From: Anarhynchus alexandrinus
Lineage: Eukaryota > Chordata > Aves > Charadriiformes > Charadriidae
Assembly: GCA_008711295.1 (NCBI GenBank)
Contig: VUYV01000080.1
Location: 3,075,557-3,139,556 of the forward strand
Length of the DNA stretch: 64,000 bases
Reading direction: 5' to 3'
Shown here: piece by piece, positions 53,501-64,000 of the stretch
How positions within the stretch are numbered: the first letter of the stretch is position 1
Layout of the letters: the number at the start of each line of letters is the position of its first letter
The notes under the pieces: generated by a model
Told to the model about the DNA's origin: nothing
Seen by the model: the letters and a program-made list of their open reading frames with translations, nothing else
Database searches by the model: none
Program-made: the position numbers and the translations under genes

Positions 53501-56500
53501 GAAAAGATTGACTGCGAAAGGGAGAAAAAGAGAAAGTAATTTAAGATAACACTGACTTGAATCATCTCAATGAGAGTTAAGGAGACTGTAAGCATAGTTA
53601 TGTGAAGGGGGAAAGGTGGTAGTTAGAGAGATCTGGTTTAGATTTAGATACGTTGACCATAACTATAACTTGACCTTTTAGAGTGTAACAGCATACTGAA
53701 CAGGTTTGTTTTAATCTGTATTTGAACATAATAATTTCAAGTGGTAGTTTAACACCCATGGAATATCTTCTATTACAAAAGAAAAAACATGAAATACAGC
53801 AAAAATGATCAAAAACACATCAAGGTTTCATCAGACTGATTTCTAACTCCGAAAGCAAGGCAAAATTTAGTAATAGGAATGGATGGATTCTTACTCTCTT
53901 CTTCCTCGTCCATTCACTAACCAAGCAATGAACTCTTTGGCAGCTTGACCTTCCAAATAAGAGGTGATATCACTGGTGTAGGTGCCTTCAGCATGTCTCT
54001 CGAATTCAGCATGACGCTTGGAGATCGCATTGCTAAAAGAAGAGCAATACTCTAGGAGCAGACTGCATAAGGACTTAACTTTTTTTTTTAACCTTTATTG
54101 ATTTATATTTCCCACCCACCAGACTAGCATTTCCTTTTAGGGAGAGGGTTTTTTTTGCTTCTCAAATTACTCTTGATTTTTTTTTCCTTGACATCTTCCA
54201 GTTCTGAAGGCATTGTCTGTACTATGCAATACAGTTTTGGGCAGAGATGCCTGAACTAGTTTTGAACAAATCAAATCAGGTGCTGAAAGCCAATATAGCT
54301 GCATTGGAATGGTCTTCTGCTAGATTAATTAGCTGTGATCAACAAACTGTATTGTATTCTACAGACATACATTTTGTTACCTCTTGTGTTAACCTAAAAA
54401 TTTCCATTAAGCCACTCCTCCTACCTTAATCTTCATTATTTCTTAGCCAAACTATTCAGACTTAATTCCTTTCAAATTTACATTTTGAATTGTTTTGTGA
54501 ATACCCTTTTAATCATCATTCTGACCAAGTGATAATCTTGGAAAAATTTCAAGCCTGATCATCTCCAGCTTAATAGAGTAAGACAATTGCCTTATCCCTC
54601 CTTACACCTTATTGTGCTTCCTTCTCTGATATAGCACAAAATTATGTCACACTGGCCCTTAGGAAGGCAAGCTGCACTGATAAGTAGACATATTATGGAA
54701 TATTTTCCACAAATAAGTTCCCTAGCATTTCTATTTCAGAATTTGCTAATTTCCACCCAATTTTCAGGGTCTCTAGCTCTTTCTATTATTTTTTATCTTC
54801 TTGGGATTTCACCATTCCTCCTAATTTTGTACCATCTGCACTTTGCATCAGCATGCTAACTAGAGTTGTTTGGAACATTTTTAATGAAACGTTAATTTTG
54901 TTGAGATATGCTGTTTCATTAAAGCTGAAACATTATTACAGATTTGTTACTGATATTGACAGTGTTTTGATCGGAAGGAACTTTGTGGTCTGGGCTATCC
55001 TCTTTGGAATTTCTGACAAAAGGAAGAATGACTATAGGTGGTTCAATCTGTTTTGCAAAAACACTTACTGGGGTTTTGTTTTATTTGTTTCAGATTTCCA
55101 ACCCCCCCCCAACCCTCCCCCAAAAACATTTTCAAGAAAAATAGTCCGGCTTCCAGCAGGTCTTGTGTTCTCCTTTCCTGTAATGAGCAGTTTGTGTAAC
55201 ACGGGACTGAGTGCTTAGGGCTGAGCATTGTATCATGTTTTATCAGCTCTCTGCAAATTGGTGCCTGGCCATTTCCCTTTCATTAGTCTTCTCACTGGTT
55301 TTTGTTTCCTCAACATAATGGTGTTTTTTTGCATCAGCCTTTTTCTATACTGAGTTTTTCTTTTTATCTTATTCTCCACTCTCCTTTATTACTTGAAATG
55401 TCCTTTTCTGAAATCTATTCTCATCCTGTTGCATTACTTGAAGCCATTGCACATCGCTATAGAACACAGGTGCAGGAATAAATAACATAGAGACATTTCC
55501 TCTTTCCTTGTAAAAAGGAGGTGCAAGGTAATTTCTTTTGATAGGTATTTCTTGGATTATGGTAACATTGTAAAGAATACTAGTTGTTTTCTTTCATGTT
55601 CAACAGAAAATGAGCTCAAGCTGTTTGTGAGTAACAAGTTGTGGCAACTAGAATACCTTGAGAGCTGGTCCGGAAATTTGTCACTTTCTTTCTCCTCCTG
55701 TCCTTGTTGGCTGTAGTGGAATTCCACAATCATTAGATTATTATTACCGGTATATTGAAGAGCATGCATAAACTGATAAGATTTTATTGGTTATTATTTA
55801 AATATTATGATAAACAACCATGACTGATAGATTAATATTATAAATAATTTCAGGCTTATGAATTTAAATTATTACAATATCTAGAAATTGTTACTTTACA
55901 CTTTGAAGACTTCCACAGGGATTTAAAAGCATGAATATAATAGATTTTTGGATTCCGTGGACAGATCTTCTCTAGAACTCGGGGTATAGACTTGTATGCT
56001 TTTACATTATTCTTGCTGTCAGCTTGGTAGCTTGTGTTTAATCAAAGTATATTTTCAGAAAACATGCCAACTCGTGCCTTAACAGTATACTTCTGATATT
56101 GGTAATGTATCCAGTGGTCAAGAAAACTTAAATCTTAGCTCTCCTTTCACCAATGAAACTTCAGGATTAGAGTATCCATAGGTAGGAAAATTTTATTAAG
56201 GCCCAGTGGCCCAGACCTTTAAATTATATTTACATATCTTATTCCTGTTGAAGTTATTAATTCACTGAAACAATCTGCCCCAAAGAGGCTGAGATATTCT
56301 TTTTAGATGGCATATCAGGTAATATACTGATAGTACACTGGATTTATCCAAATCCTGTTGACTGATTTTGCATATATTCCCCATTTCTAATAACATATTA
56401 ACATTCTATATAAATTTTCCTTAAGTACTTTACCTATTTGAAGATTATACATGGTCTGTGATGGGAAGCTGAAATCAAGAAACTGAATTCAGCTAGATTT

Positions 56501-57200
56501 TTGGCTATTTCTGTACATGGAGATCTATAGCAATGTGACCAAAAAGCTTACCCATTTCTTTTAGTGCTCATTAACCATTGCACAAAGTCCTGAGCTCGTC
56601 TAGTGTCCAAGTACTTGCTGTAATCACTGGTGAATGTGCCTTGTGAGTGACGTTTCACTTCATTCAGCTGTCTAGATTCATCTAATGGTTCAGACTGGGA
56701 AGCTTTGAATGATCTGTGAAAAAATTAGGACTTGTTAATTGGCAATGGTTAAAGTCCATTCTACAGGTGCATTGACTTTTCTTTTAAAAATACTATTTTA
56801 TGCTTTCACAAAATAAAAGCAAGTGATCACTAGCTGGCTAGTAAAATGAATCAACGCAACAGATTGGATACTGCACTATTACAAGATCTTCTTGGATAAC
56901 TAAGGCAGCTATAGTTTGTAGTTCCAATAACTTATGTGCTATACTTGCAATATTAAAAACTTTTGCCAATTCTAATGGTAGAGTAAGTACTGTGTAATAG
57001 CGTATGTAAAACTATCTTTAAACCATAATATGTTTTGCTTTAAACTATAAGAAAAAAGAGTTCAGGCCAGGTGTTTCTAGAAGTTTGATCTAAAGAATTT
57101 ACCTTGATTTCTCCTCTGTATCCTGAAGAGGATTTTGCCAGCTGCCTTGAACTATCATTAAGAGGAGCCCAGCAACAAAATAAACACTTTTCATTTTCAT
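50517..57200 (-). CDS. GCG: GCG, proglucagon (glucagon, GLP-1, GLP-2)
   Basis: Precursor of the islet hormone glucagon and the gut hormones GLP-1 and GLP-2, cut at dibasic sites by prohormone convertases. Coding exons, 5' to 3': 57103-57200, 56552-56713, 55657-55710, 53895-54032, 51577-51720, 50517-50541. All introns are GT-AG and all phase 2. Total 621 bases, 206 residues, the length of the chicken precursor as I recall it. Layout by residue: signal peptide about 1-20; glicentin-related peptide to 52; glucagon 55-83 after KR; intervening peptide about 86-109; GLP-1 112-148 (active form from 118); GLP-2 166-198 after RR; C-terminal RDLLEEYQ. The ATG at 57198-57200 begins MKMK and has the only signal peptide in frame. 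A second Met two codons later is also possible. Confidence 0.98.
51577..51720 (-). CDS. GCG: GCG exon coding GLP-2
   Basis: Reads [14 protein letters not shown] then GLP-2 [17 protein letters not shown] plus [16 protein letters not shown]. Acceptor ttgaag, donor AAAG|gtgcct. Phase 2 at both ends. Confidence 0.97.
52873..53300. repeat. Ancient amniote interspersed repeat remnant
   Basis: A TTATTGTTATTTATTATTTT stretch is followed by a TACATAGTACTTTACAGCTG block and AATCCCTGCCCCGAAGAGCT. The CCCTGCCCCGAAGAGCTTACAGTC phrase is characteristic of an old, widespread amniote repeat (CR1/L3-related tail). It lies in GCG intron 5. Confidence 0.5.
53895..54032 (-). CDS. GCG: GCG exon coding GLP-1
   Basis: Reads NAISKR, then HAEFER and GLP-1 [17 protein letters not shown] plus [14 protein letters not shown], then Arg-Arg and a split Asp codon. 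GRGRR gives an amidation site for GLP-1(7-36)amide. Phase 2 at both ends. Confidence 0.98.
55657..55710 (-). CDS. GCG: GCG cassette exon, intervening peptide 1 extension
   Basis: 54 bases, phase 2 at both ends, reading [17 protein letters not shown]. It matches the [18 protein letters not shown] segment of chicken proglucagon, absent from mammals. The donor gtattc is weak beside the others. Skipping it keeps the frame. Confidence 0.93.
56552..56713 (-). CDS. GCG: GCG exon 3, glucagon
   Basis: Contains [19 protein letters not shown], the KR cleavage site, glucagon [18 protein letters not shown] followed by [11 protein letters not shown], then KR and Asn-Gly. Thr16 and Ser28 are the duck/ostrich form. 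Phase 2 at both ends. Confidence 0.98.
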
Positions 57201-57203
57201 TGC
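57103..57203 (-). CDS. GCG: GCG exon 2, signal peptide and start of GRPP
   Basis: Coding from 57200 downward, with three UTR bases before the ATG. Reads [20 protein letters not shown] (signal peptide) then [12 protein letters not shown]. Donor AAG|gtaaat, phase 2. Confidence 0.96.
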
Positions 57204-60200
57204 CTGTCAAAACAGAAAGAAAAATGTATCATCTTTACATACGTCTGAATCAATTACATCGAGAAGAGACATCCTTAATGCTGATCTAAACTTGAAGTTA
57301 TTGAGACCCCATGAGAACGAGGTCCATGTCCAGTGGATGGAGACTGGGTAGGCATTCGAAAGGCATAGTCTCTGTTCTAGTCTTTAGGCTCTAGTCTCTA
57401 TGCTAGAATGCAAGGTGAGCTGAGAGCAACTGCATCCTCACTTTCTCTTGTAATATGAGGATAAAGGCCTGTATCTCCTTTGCTCTGTGTTCTATAATAT
57501 TGTTTTATTGCAAAACTAGGGTATTGGTGTGACTTTTATGTTTTTTTTTCCCAGCTCATTCACTAGAGAAAAAACAAAGCAAATCTCTATTGAGAATACT
57601 GTCTCATTAGTAGCTCCCCATTCTTTCCTGCTGACCTTCCACCCTCCTTTTTAAAGTTTTTTTGTTTTTTTTTTTTAAATAAAGTAGGCCTCTGGACTTA
57701 AATAATGACTTATTAATAGGCATGTTTCCTCAGAAAAAAAACAACAATGAAACAACACACTGGCTTGTGTTCAATGCATGATGTGATATGTGAAGTTTTG
57801 CTTGTTGCACTATTGACATAATACTTTATTACAGTTTAAGGGCTTCCATTATGGGGCTATATGGGATATACAAGATATGGGGTATATACCAGATATTAAT
57901 GGTAATAAACCAAAGCAGAAAATATTGTCTCCCAGATGCAATTCTTACTGTTACAGGTCATCTGTTGGCTTCAACCATGTAACAGAAATGGGTACATTAT
58001 TATATGTGTCTTCCTCACGTGCACTGTAATATCTTGGCCGGTCTCACTGACTTTAATGTGAGATTATTCAATGTAAACTAGAGTATTAAAGTCTGTACAA
58101 ATTCTTTGGTGATCTACAGCCAAGCTGCGATTCCCTCACTTGCATTAGTGACTGGATTACTCATGCAAGTAGTACAGTTGTAACTTCTAGTGAATAGTCA
58201 CCAATGGGAATAAGGCATTCTCTAATTCCCTAATTATATGTGCTACAATTTTCATTATTTAATGCAGTATTATTAGTCTGTTGACACATGATCCCCTATA
58301 GGACAAACTCTGTTGAACAAAGTGCTATTCATTTTAAGCTCAGAAAACCCTGTGCAAAAGGGACTTTGAGCAGCTAATGGCTGATAGACTCAAAAGTGCT
58401 TTGCATAAAGAGGAAATGAGAGGAAATCTACTTATGAAATCAGCTAGTATATATTGTTAATTTTTAATTATTTTAGATCACTTAAATTTATGGAATGAAT
58501 GCATAGAAAAGGAAATGAATTTAAAATTTAGTTAGATACTTTTGACCTTGACAAAGAAATTGAATATGGCATTCATTCAGTGGCTGAATGGTCATTCATT
58601 GAATGATGAATTCTCATTCATTCCAACTTTAAAATCAGTATGGATCACAATATTAATTTGCTGTAAAGCAACAGAAGTTGCAATGAGTTCACATCAGCAA
58701 AATGTCACTGGAAATAATTTCATCATGTACTTGGACTGATACTTGTGCATTTGAAAGAGCCCTTCTGCCATCCATGACACTTTCCTATGGAAGTTTATGT
58801 TACACTCTGAAAAACAAAGGGAGATAAGAAAGATGAGTGCATTGAAAGTGGTACGTGGCAAAGCAACACCCAGCCAAAAAATGCCCTCCCCGCTAAATGT
58901 AATCTGCACTGAACTCCTCCAGCACCACTGGAGGAGTTATTTATTGAAATTCAATGATTTATAAAGTAAGGCAGCCTGGAGAAAGCCAGGTTAACTTAAC
59001 TTCATAACTTTCTTCAAAACTTAACTTCATAACTTTCCAGGAACTTTCCAGGAAAGTTATGAAGGAATGATGTGTAGAGAAGGCGCACATTACTCTGTCT
59101 TGAGATTTAGAGTTGGCTCTGCACTGAGCAGTGCAACTGGGGGGCTATATGGACATCTCTGAAAAAGTAAACTCCTGTATCAAAAACCTTACTGCTGTAG
59201 GACTTCTACTCTCCCCAGTAGTCTGCCCAGCTCCAGAGCAGATTTTTTTATGAAACCTGTTTCTTCCATCTATTATAAAATAACTTATAGTTGGAGATAC
59301 AAAGCTTGACTGTTGGCAGGCATTTTACCTGCGGTTAGGAAGAATGTATTGCTTCTGGTACTTTGAGAGGCCTAATTCTTAAGGGAATCTTAATGAATAA
59401 TATAAATATTTTACTAGAATACCTCACTGTCAGTACTAAAATATTTAAGTCAATCAAAATCTTAATCAAAACCAGGAAAATAAATTGATTAATATAAGAT
59501 TTTCTGGTGGTTTGTACTATTAAGCAATGGAGTCGATTTCCCTCTCTCCCCCAGAAGCCACTGCCGGTGTTACTCATTTTTTCATCAGTGTGCGTGGACA
59601 CTCTTTTCTGCCTTCTGTAATGTCCTGATATATGAGATTTGATTCCTGCACTTGCACTTATTCTGCTATAGTAGCCACAAATACCATAGTGGCCATGTGG
59701 GCAGCCCTATTATAACCCTAACTGTAGTAATGAACTCAGCGTTTCATTTGGAGTTGTAATTTGGTGGTGCAACACTGACATCCACTGTTTATCCCAAAGA
59801 ATGCATAATTTCACGTTTCATAGGCTTCCAACAATAGAACAAAAGCTTTGCCTATTCTTTTGGAGAAAACTCTGCTGTGGTCACAAAAATGGGTTGATTG
59901 TAACGTAGTGACCCCCGTGCTAGCTGATATAGCTGTAAATGAGTTGATTTAGACACGAAATAGTCTGGCTATTGCACCATACATAACCAAATTTGCCCTG
60001 CTTAATGGTATGCTAGCAGTTTGGTATACTTTTACTTAACCTGAAAAACGAAAGAAAAATATTTTACAGTTGCCAGTAGCTTTATTAAACAATGATACAG
60101 ATTAGACATAAACCTAAGTCACTGAGGTAGAATGAAAGAAATAGTCTAGTCATTAATCCAGCCTCCTAATAGTAGTATCAGACACCAAAAGCTATTCTTT

Positions 60201-62110
60201 TATATAAAACTTATAAAAAAAACCCCAAATTCAAAGCCCACTGTGGTCAGTAAACAGATTTTCAGTTATTTCAATATATCTTGGATCTAACTTTTATGCC
60301 CCAATCCTGTAGAGCTTTCCGATGTGAACGGTCCCACTGGCTACTTTATGCCTTAAGACTATGTTTAAAGTTAATTGCATGTTTAGCTTCTTTCTAAAAT
60401 TTTCAGAATCAAAATCTGGGGAGATTACTAAAAAGAACAATGTATAAATGCAGTTTTAAAAAATTAATACAATTTTCAAGTAAGAAAATCCTTATTAATA
60501 AAATTAATATTTTCAAAAGCTATTAACTTTCTGTCAAATATATTCTTTTAAAAATCTAGAATCAGTTTTGTTTGTTCAACATTTAGTACTTGCTACTGGT
60601 AACCCAAACTAGCGACAGCAGTTTTTGACAAGTTAAAGAAGCTACAGTATTTAAAGAAGAAATTGTTATTTCCTTCTTGGGAATACAAACATGTTTTGTA
60701 GAGAAAAAGAGATGATCAGCAAAATAATATCGTTTAGTTTATTCCTGCTAATCAATTCGTTTCCCAATCAGAAGAAAGGTTTTATTTGCTCTACATTATT
60801 TATGTCACTGGTAGATACTGCTAAAACCCATGCAATCTTATTGTCAAGGTGCAGGAAAAGTAAGGTTAATCTTACACAGAAAATTTTTGTTCCCATGCAT
60901 ATTAGAATAATGGAAATGTTTTAATTTCTTTCTGATTGGAGACGAAAAACTTGACACTTCTCAGTTTGAACCACCAGAAAGTATGTAACAAATATGTCTC
61001 TCAAATCTCGGTCAGAAACTTATTTGAATACTATTTCCTTGATCAACCTCATTTTGCTAGTTTTGCCAACATATTTTACTGCAGATGTCTTTTGTACCCT
61101 ATGTGCATTTTTAACTAGCTTAATTTCATTGAGTTTACAAAAAAAAATCTTTCAAAAGTGAGATTTGTATCTATTTCCAGTTTAAAAATAGAAATGGAGT
61201 TACAGTAGTAAAAAAGGGAATATTTTCATATGAAAATGTATGAATGAATAAAATAGATTTCTATTGACATGAAGCTGTTCGCAAATAGCAATTATTTCTA
61301 ATTACAAATAAATTACTTTTTCAGGTATATGTACTTTACACCTAATTTACCTACCGTGCTATAATGCCTTGTGGAAAGTTCTGTAAAATACAATGCTTCT
61401 AGTCTAAGGAAATCCGTAGTAGGATGGAAGCCTAAATTAAATTTTATATGATAATCACAGTAACTATTGAAAGACTTGAATTTTTACTTTTGTGCTGTAA
61501 AATTTCATTTTCAGATCTTACAGTGATATGAAAATAATAGTTACTTGAGACAAACTAATCTAAAAGTAGGGCAGTGGAGTAGCAATCTGTAGGGCGATGG
61601 AGTGACAATCTGTCTTGGACAGTTTTAAATCACTGTCTATACAAACCCACTTAATTTGTTTGCATTCTGCTAATTTAATCCCTGTTGATTCATATTTAGG
61701 CAGTATCTATAAGGAGTGAATATTTTTAAACTCGTTCATTAAATATCTCTAGAGAAGATACTAAAGGAGATAAAAATATAAACATCAATAATTATCTATC
61801 TTGCATTTAAATTCTTACTACAATGCATGTCTTTCATGTTCTTATGGTTAATCTTCCTTCTTTCAATTGCTTCTGCAATCCAAACCGTTGATTTCCCTTT
61901 TTTGGATCATTCTTTGTTGAACCAATTCAATACATTAAAAGATTTAAATGACAATGTCATTAACTCCAAACATCATGAGTATAACCACAGAAGAAAACAC
62001 CAATTTGCTGAAAGATCCTGCACCTCTATTGCAAACTTTGGGCAATACAATTCAGGTAATGCACTCAGCTTTCTCAAACAAATTGTACTGGTAGTTCATA
62101 TAAATCTTAC
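57204..62110 (-). other. GCG: Predicted GCG intron 1
   Basis: About 4.9 kb, AT-rich. Holds the inverted repeat at 59025-59064 and a possible old repeat fragment at 60299-60380. No other exon recognised. Confidence 0.55.
59025..59064. repeat. Perfect 14-base inverted repeat with flanking direct repeat
   Basis: CTTCATAACTTTCC (59025-59038) and its exact reverse complement (59051-59064), with a 12-base loop. The left arm also overlaps a direct repeat: ACTTAACTTCATAACTTTC-like copies start near 58995 and 59019. In GCG intron 1. Confidence 0.9.
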
Positions 62111-62203
62111 CTTTTTATACTTTGAAGTGATATGTAGCAGTTGCAGAAAGAGCTGCTACTCTCTCTTCTGGAACTATGGCAAGCCTTGAGGATCCTGAGA
62201 TCT
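62111..62203 (-). other. GCG: Predicted non-coding GCG exon 1
   Basis: The lower end is a strong donor, AAAAAG|gtaagat, at 62110/62111. The upper end is placed about 25-30 bases below a TATA box. It contains no ATG, so translation would begin in exon 2, as in mammals. This gives an intron 1 of about 4.9 kb. Transcription is not proven here. Confidence 0.5.
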
Positions 62204-62227
62204 GCCTAGCTGCCTCTTTTGCACAGA

Positions 62228-62320
62228 CTTATATATATACTGTTCAGCTCTAGTAAGCATTATGAGAGTGCATCATTGCTGACAGTTTCCTTGTTCAACT
62301 TAAAAAAAAAAAGTCATCAT
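62228..62320 (-). promoter_or_regulatory. GCG: Predicted GCG promoter with TATA box
   Basis: On the gene strand TATATATATAAG (62228-62239) is preceded by GAGCTGAACAG and, further up, CTGTCAGCAATGATG. From memory, the human GCG promoter has GGCTAAACAG...TATATAAAAG, with TTGTCAGCGTAATATCTG (the G1 alpha-cell element) upstream. The order and partial identity agree. A weak CRE-like TGACATCA lies at 62385-62392. Confidence 0.45.
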
Positions 62321-64000
62321 ATTTGCTCTTCATTTCATTTGATAATTTTACAAGCAATTTCACACATTCATTCTGCTTACTTTGTGACATCAATGCTAAC
62401 ATGGATTTGCAAAAGGAGTGAGGTAGCAATGTCCAAAGAAGTAAATATCAAACAGAAGGGCATTAGGATGACAAACAGTGGGCTAAAGGTGCCTGGGATC
62501 AAGGCAGCAATTTCTCCAAACTCTGACTTGCCACATTTAACATTTAGCATTGGGCAAAATCCTGGTCCTGTTGACATCAATAGTATCAACTTCACTTATC
62601 AATTTTAAATGAAGGTTTATAAATTTAATACACTGTTAACAATAACCAACACAACTCCCCCACAGCCCTTGAATGAAACTTCAAGTAATCTTGTGCCAAT
62701 ATAACGAACATGAAGAGATGTGAAGAACTGCAGTGATGGCTACGCACTATGGCACCACTATGTTCTGTTTTACCTCAAACCAAGACAAAAGCGTAGCACA
62801 GGTCAAATTTTAAAAAAATTATTTGATTACCCTTAGATGTAAAGTGCCAACTTTGTAAATTCTACTGTATGAAAATTCATACTCACTTGAGAACTGTATG
62901 CCAAACATTCCTTATAAATTGAGTTTCACACTGCAGCCTACAGATTTATGCAAGATAAGCCTTTTCCTCACGTCTCCATTCCCTACAAGGGAAAAAAACC
63001 CCAAAATCAAAACAGTTTTGAGCTTTTTAACTGTGTATGTTCTATGCAACTATTGTCAAGGTCCTAAACCATTCAGTAATAGGGGCAATTTCATAGCTGT
63101 GGTGGGGCAGCATTGCCAAAGAAGACTATGTTCAGCCATCTGGTGACCACAGGTAGGAGAGATTGACACAAAGCTCGTCAGTGGCCCTGGCAGCTGAAAA
63201 ACCTGCGCATCAGGAATATGGGTCTTTTATCCTGTCTATGAAGCAGCAAGTGAGCTATTCCTCTTCAAGGAATTCCTGGAGAAGTTTTCCTTTACAGACT
63301 TTTTCATACATCATGATAATCCTTTGTAAAATGCAATAGGGCACAAAAAATGAAATATGATTATTACATATTTAAGGTCCCAGGCACTCCAGAAAAGACA
63401 TTAAATATGAAGGACTCCACCTTGAGTTTCAGTTCTGCTCAGTACAGGGAAGGGTCTGGAATCACAGTGGACATCTCACTGAACATTAATAACAGCCTGT
63501 GCTCCAGCCTGGAGTGGCCCATGGTTAATTTGTGGCACAAAGCACACATATTACAGCAAACCCTCTTATTTCCCCTAACACTGCTTCATGAAGCCAGGAA
63601 AGAATCTTCCTCACTGAGGTAATTTTCTGCTGGCTGACCACAGCCAGATTGGCATAGCCCATATGATGCAATTGAGGCAGTGTATAAACTTAAGAACCCT
63701 AATGTTAGAGTGACAAACAAAATTTAATGGATCCTTCCTAGAGCTCTATCCTAAATACCTTGCTGTGGTACCACAGTATGGGTTTAAGGAAACATTAAGT
63801 CTCACTACACAGTCCACATAATCAATTTAAAATATTTTTTTTTTTTACTGTTAGTATAATTTTTCTCTGCATTTGGATCCATCTACTGAGATTAATTTTT
63901 GTCACTTCTAGCTACAATGCAAGTGTCTACTAATGCTGCTGCTGAAAACTTAAGAGCACAGCTCTGTTCCTCTCGTTATTGCCTTCTGCTTGTAGCTTCA
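62321..64000. other. Upstream flank of GCG, no gene seen
   Basis: No FAP exon is visible. FAP would be expected further right on the minus strand. An old repeat phrase (CAAAATCCTGGTCCTGTTGA) lies at about 62555-62590. Confidence 0.6.

Noticed and set aside
60193..60206. Alternative TATA-like site (TTTATATAAAAG on the minus strand) as GCG promoter
   Set aside because: No convincing downstream donor or upstream motif order. The site at 62228-62239 fits better.
61827..62608. Two plus-strand frames of about 120-130 codons near the predicted GCG promoter
   Set aside because: AT-driven open frames with no family resemblance; they overlap the promoter on the opposite strand.
57204..64000. Search for the 3' exons of FAP
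   Set aside because: No text resembling its last exons was found on the minus strand before the window end.

Overview
The window is nuclear DNA from a bird. A 5'-truncated CR1 LINE near 16.5-17.3 kb ends in the ATTCTATG octamer pair typical of avian and reptilian CR1. The two genes match avian orthologues, and the encoded glucagon has Thr16 and Ser28. That is the form known from duck and ostrich rather than chicken (Ser16), so a non-galliform bird is likely; the species cannot be fixed. Coding exons are small islands in AT-rich intronic and intergenic DNA, and most open frames in the window are chance.

There are two protein genes, both on the minus strand. (1) DPP4, dipeptidyl peptidase 4, has 26 exons between 44100 (ATG) and 3603 (stop). 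All 26 were read directly. Every splice phase agrees except the exon 2/3 junction, where an ambiguous base (N at 43935) lies at the likely donor. The product is about 755-760 residues: a type II membrane anchor, an eight-bladed beta-propeller and an alpha/beta hydrolase with an intact Ser-Asp-His triad. It starts in a CpG island at about 43.85-44.30 kb. (2) GCG, proglucagon, has ATG at 57200 and stop at 50517, giving 206 residues carrying glucagon, GLP-1 and GLP-2. A likely TATA box and non-coding exon 1 lie at about 62.1-62.24 kb.

Layout: 1-3.2 kb, flank beyond DPP4, no gene seen; 3.2-44.1 kb, DPP4; 44.1-50.0 kb, intergenic with old repeat remnants; 50.05-62.2 kb, GCG; 62.2-64 kb, upstream flank. 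The order and strand match the human DPP4-GCG-FAP cluster on 2q24. FAP would lie to the right and is not reached.

The two genes are functionally linked. DPP4 removes N-terminal X-Ala or X-Pro dipeptides, and GLP-1 and GLP-2 encoded next door both begin His-Ala. I found no unknown system. The points most worth a second look are a 54-base in-frame cassette exon in GCG, an extended GLP-1 that itself begins His-Ala, paired loss of one disulfide and of the adenosine deaminase contact loop in DPP4, the unresolved exon 2 donor, two RFX-type X-boxes, and a perfect 31-base tandem duplication.
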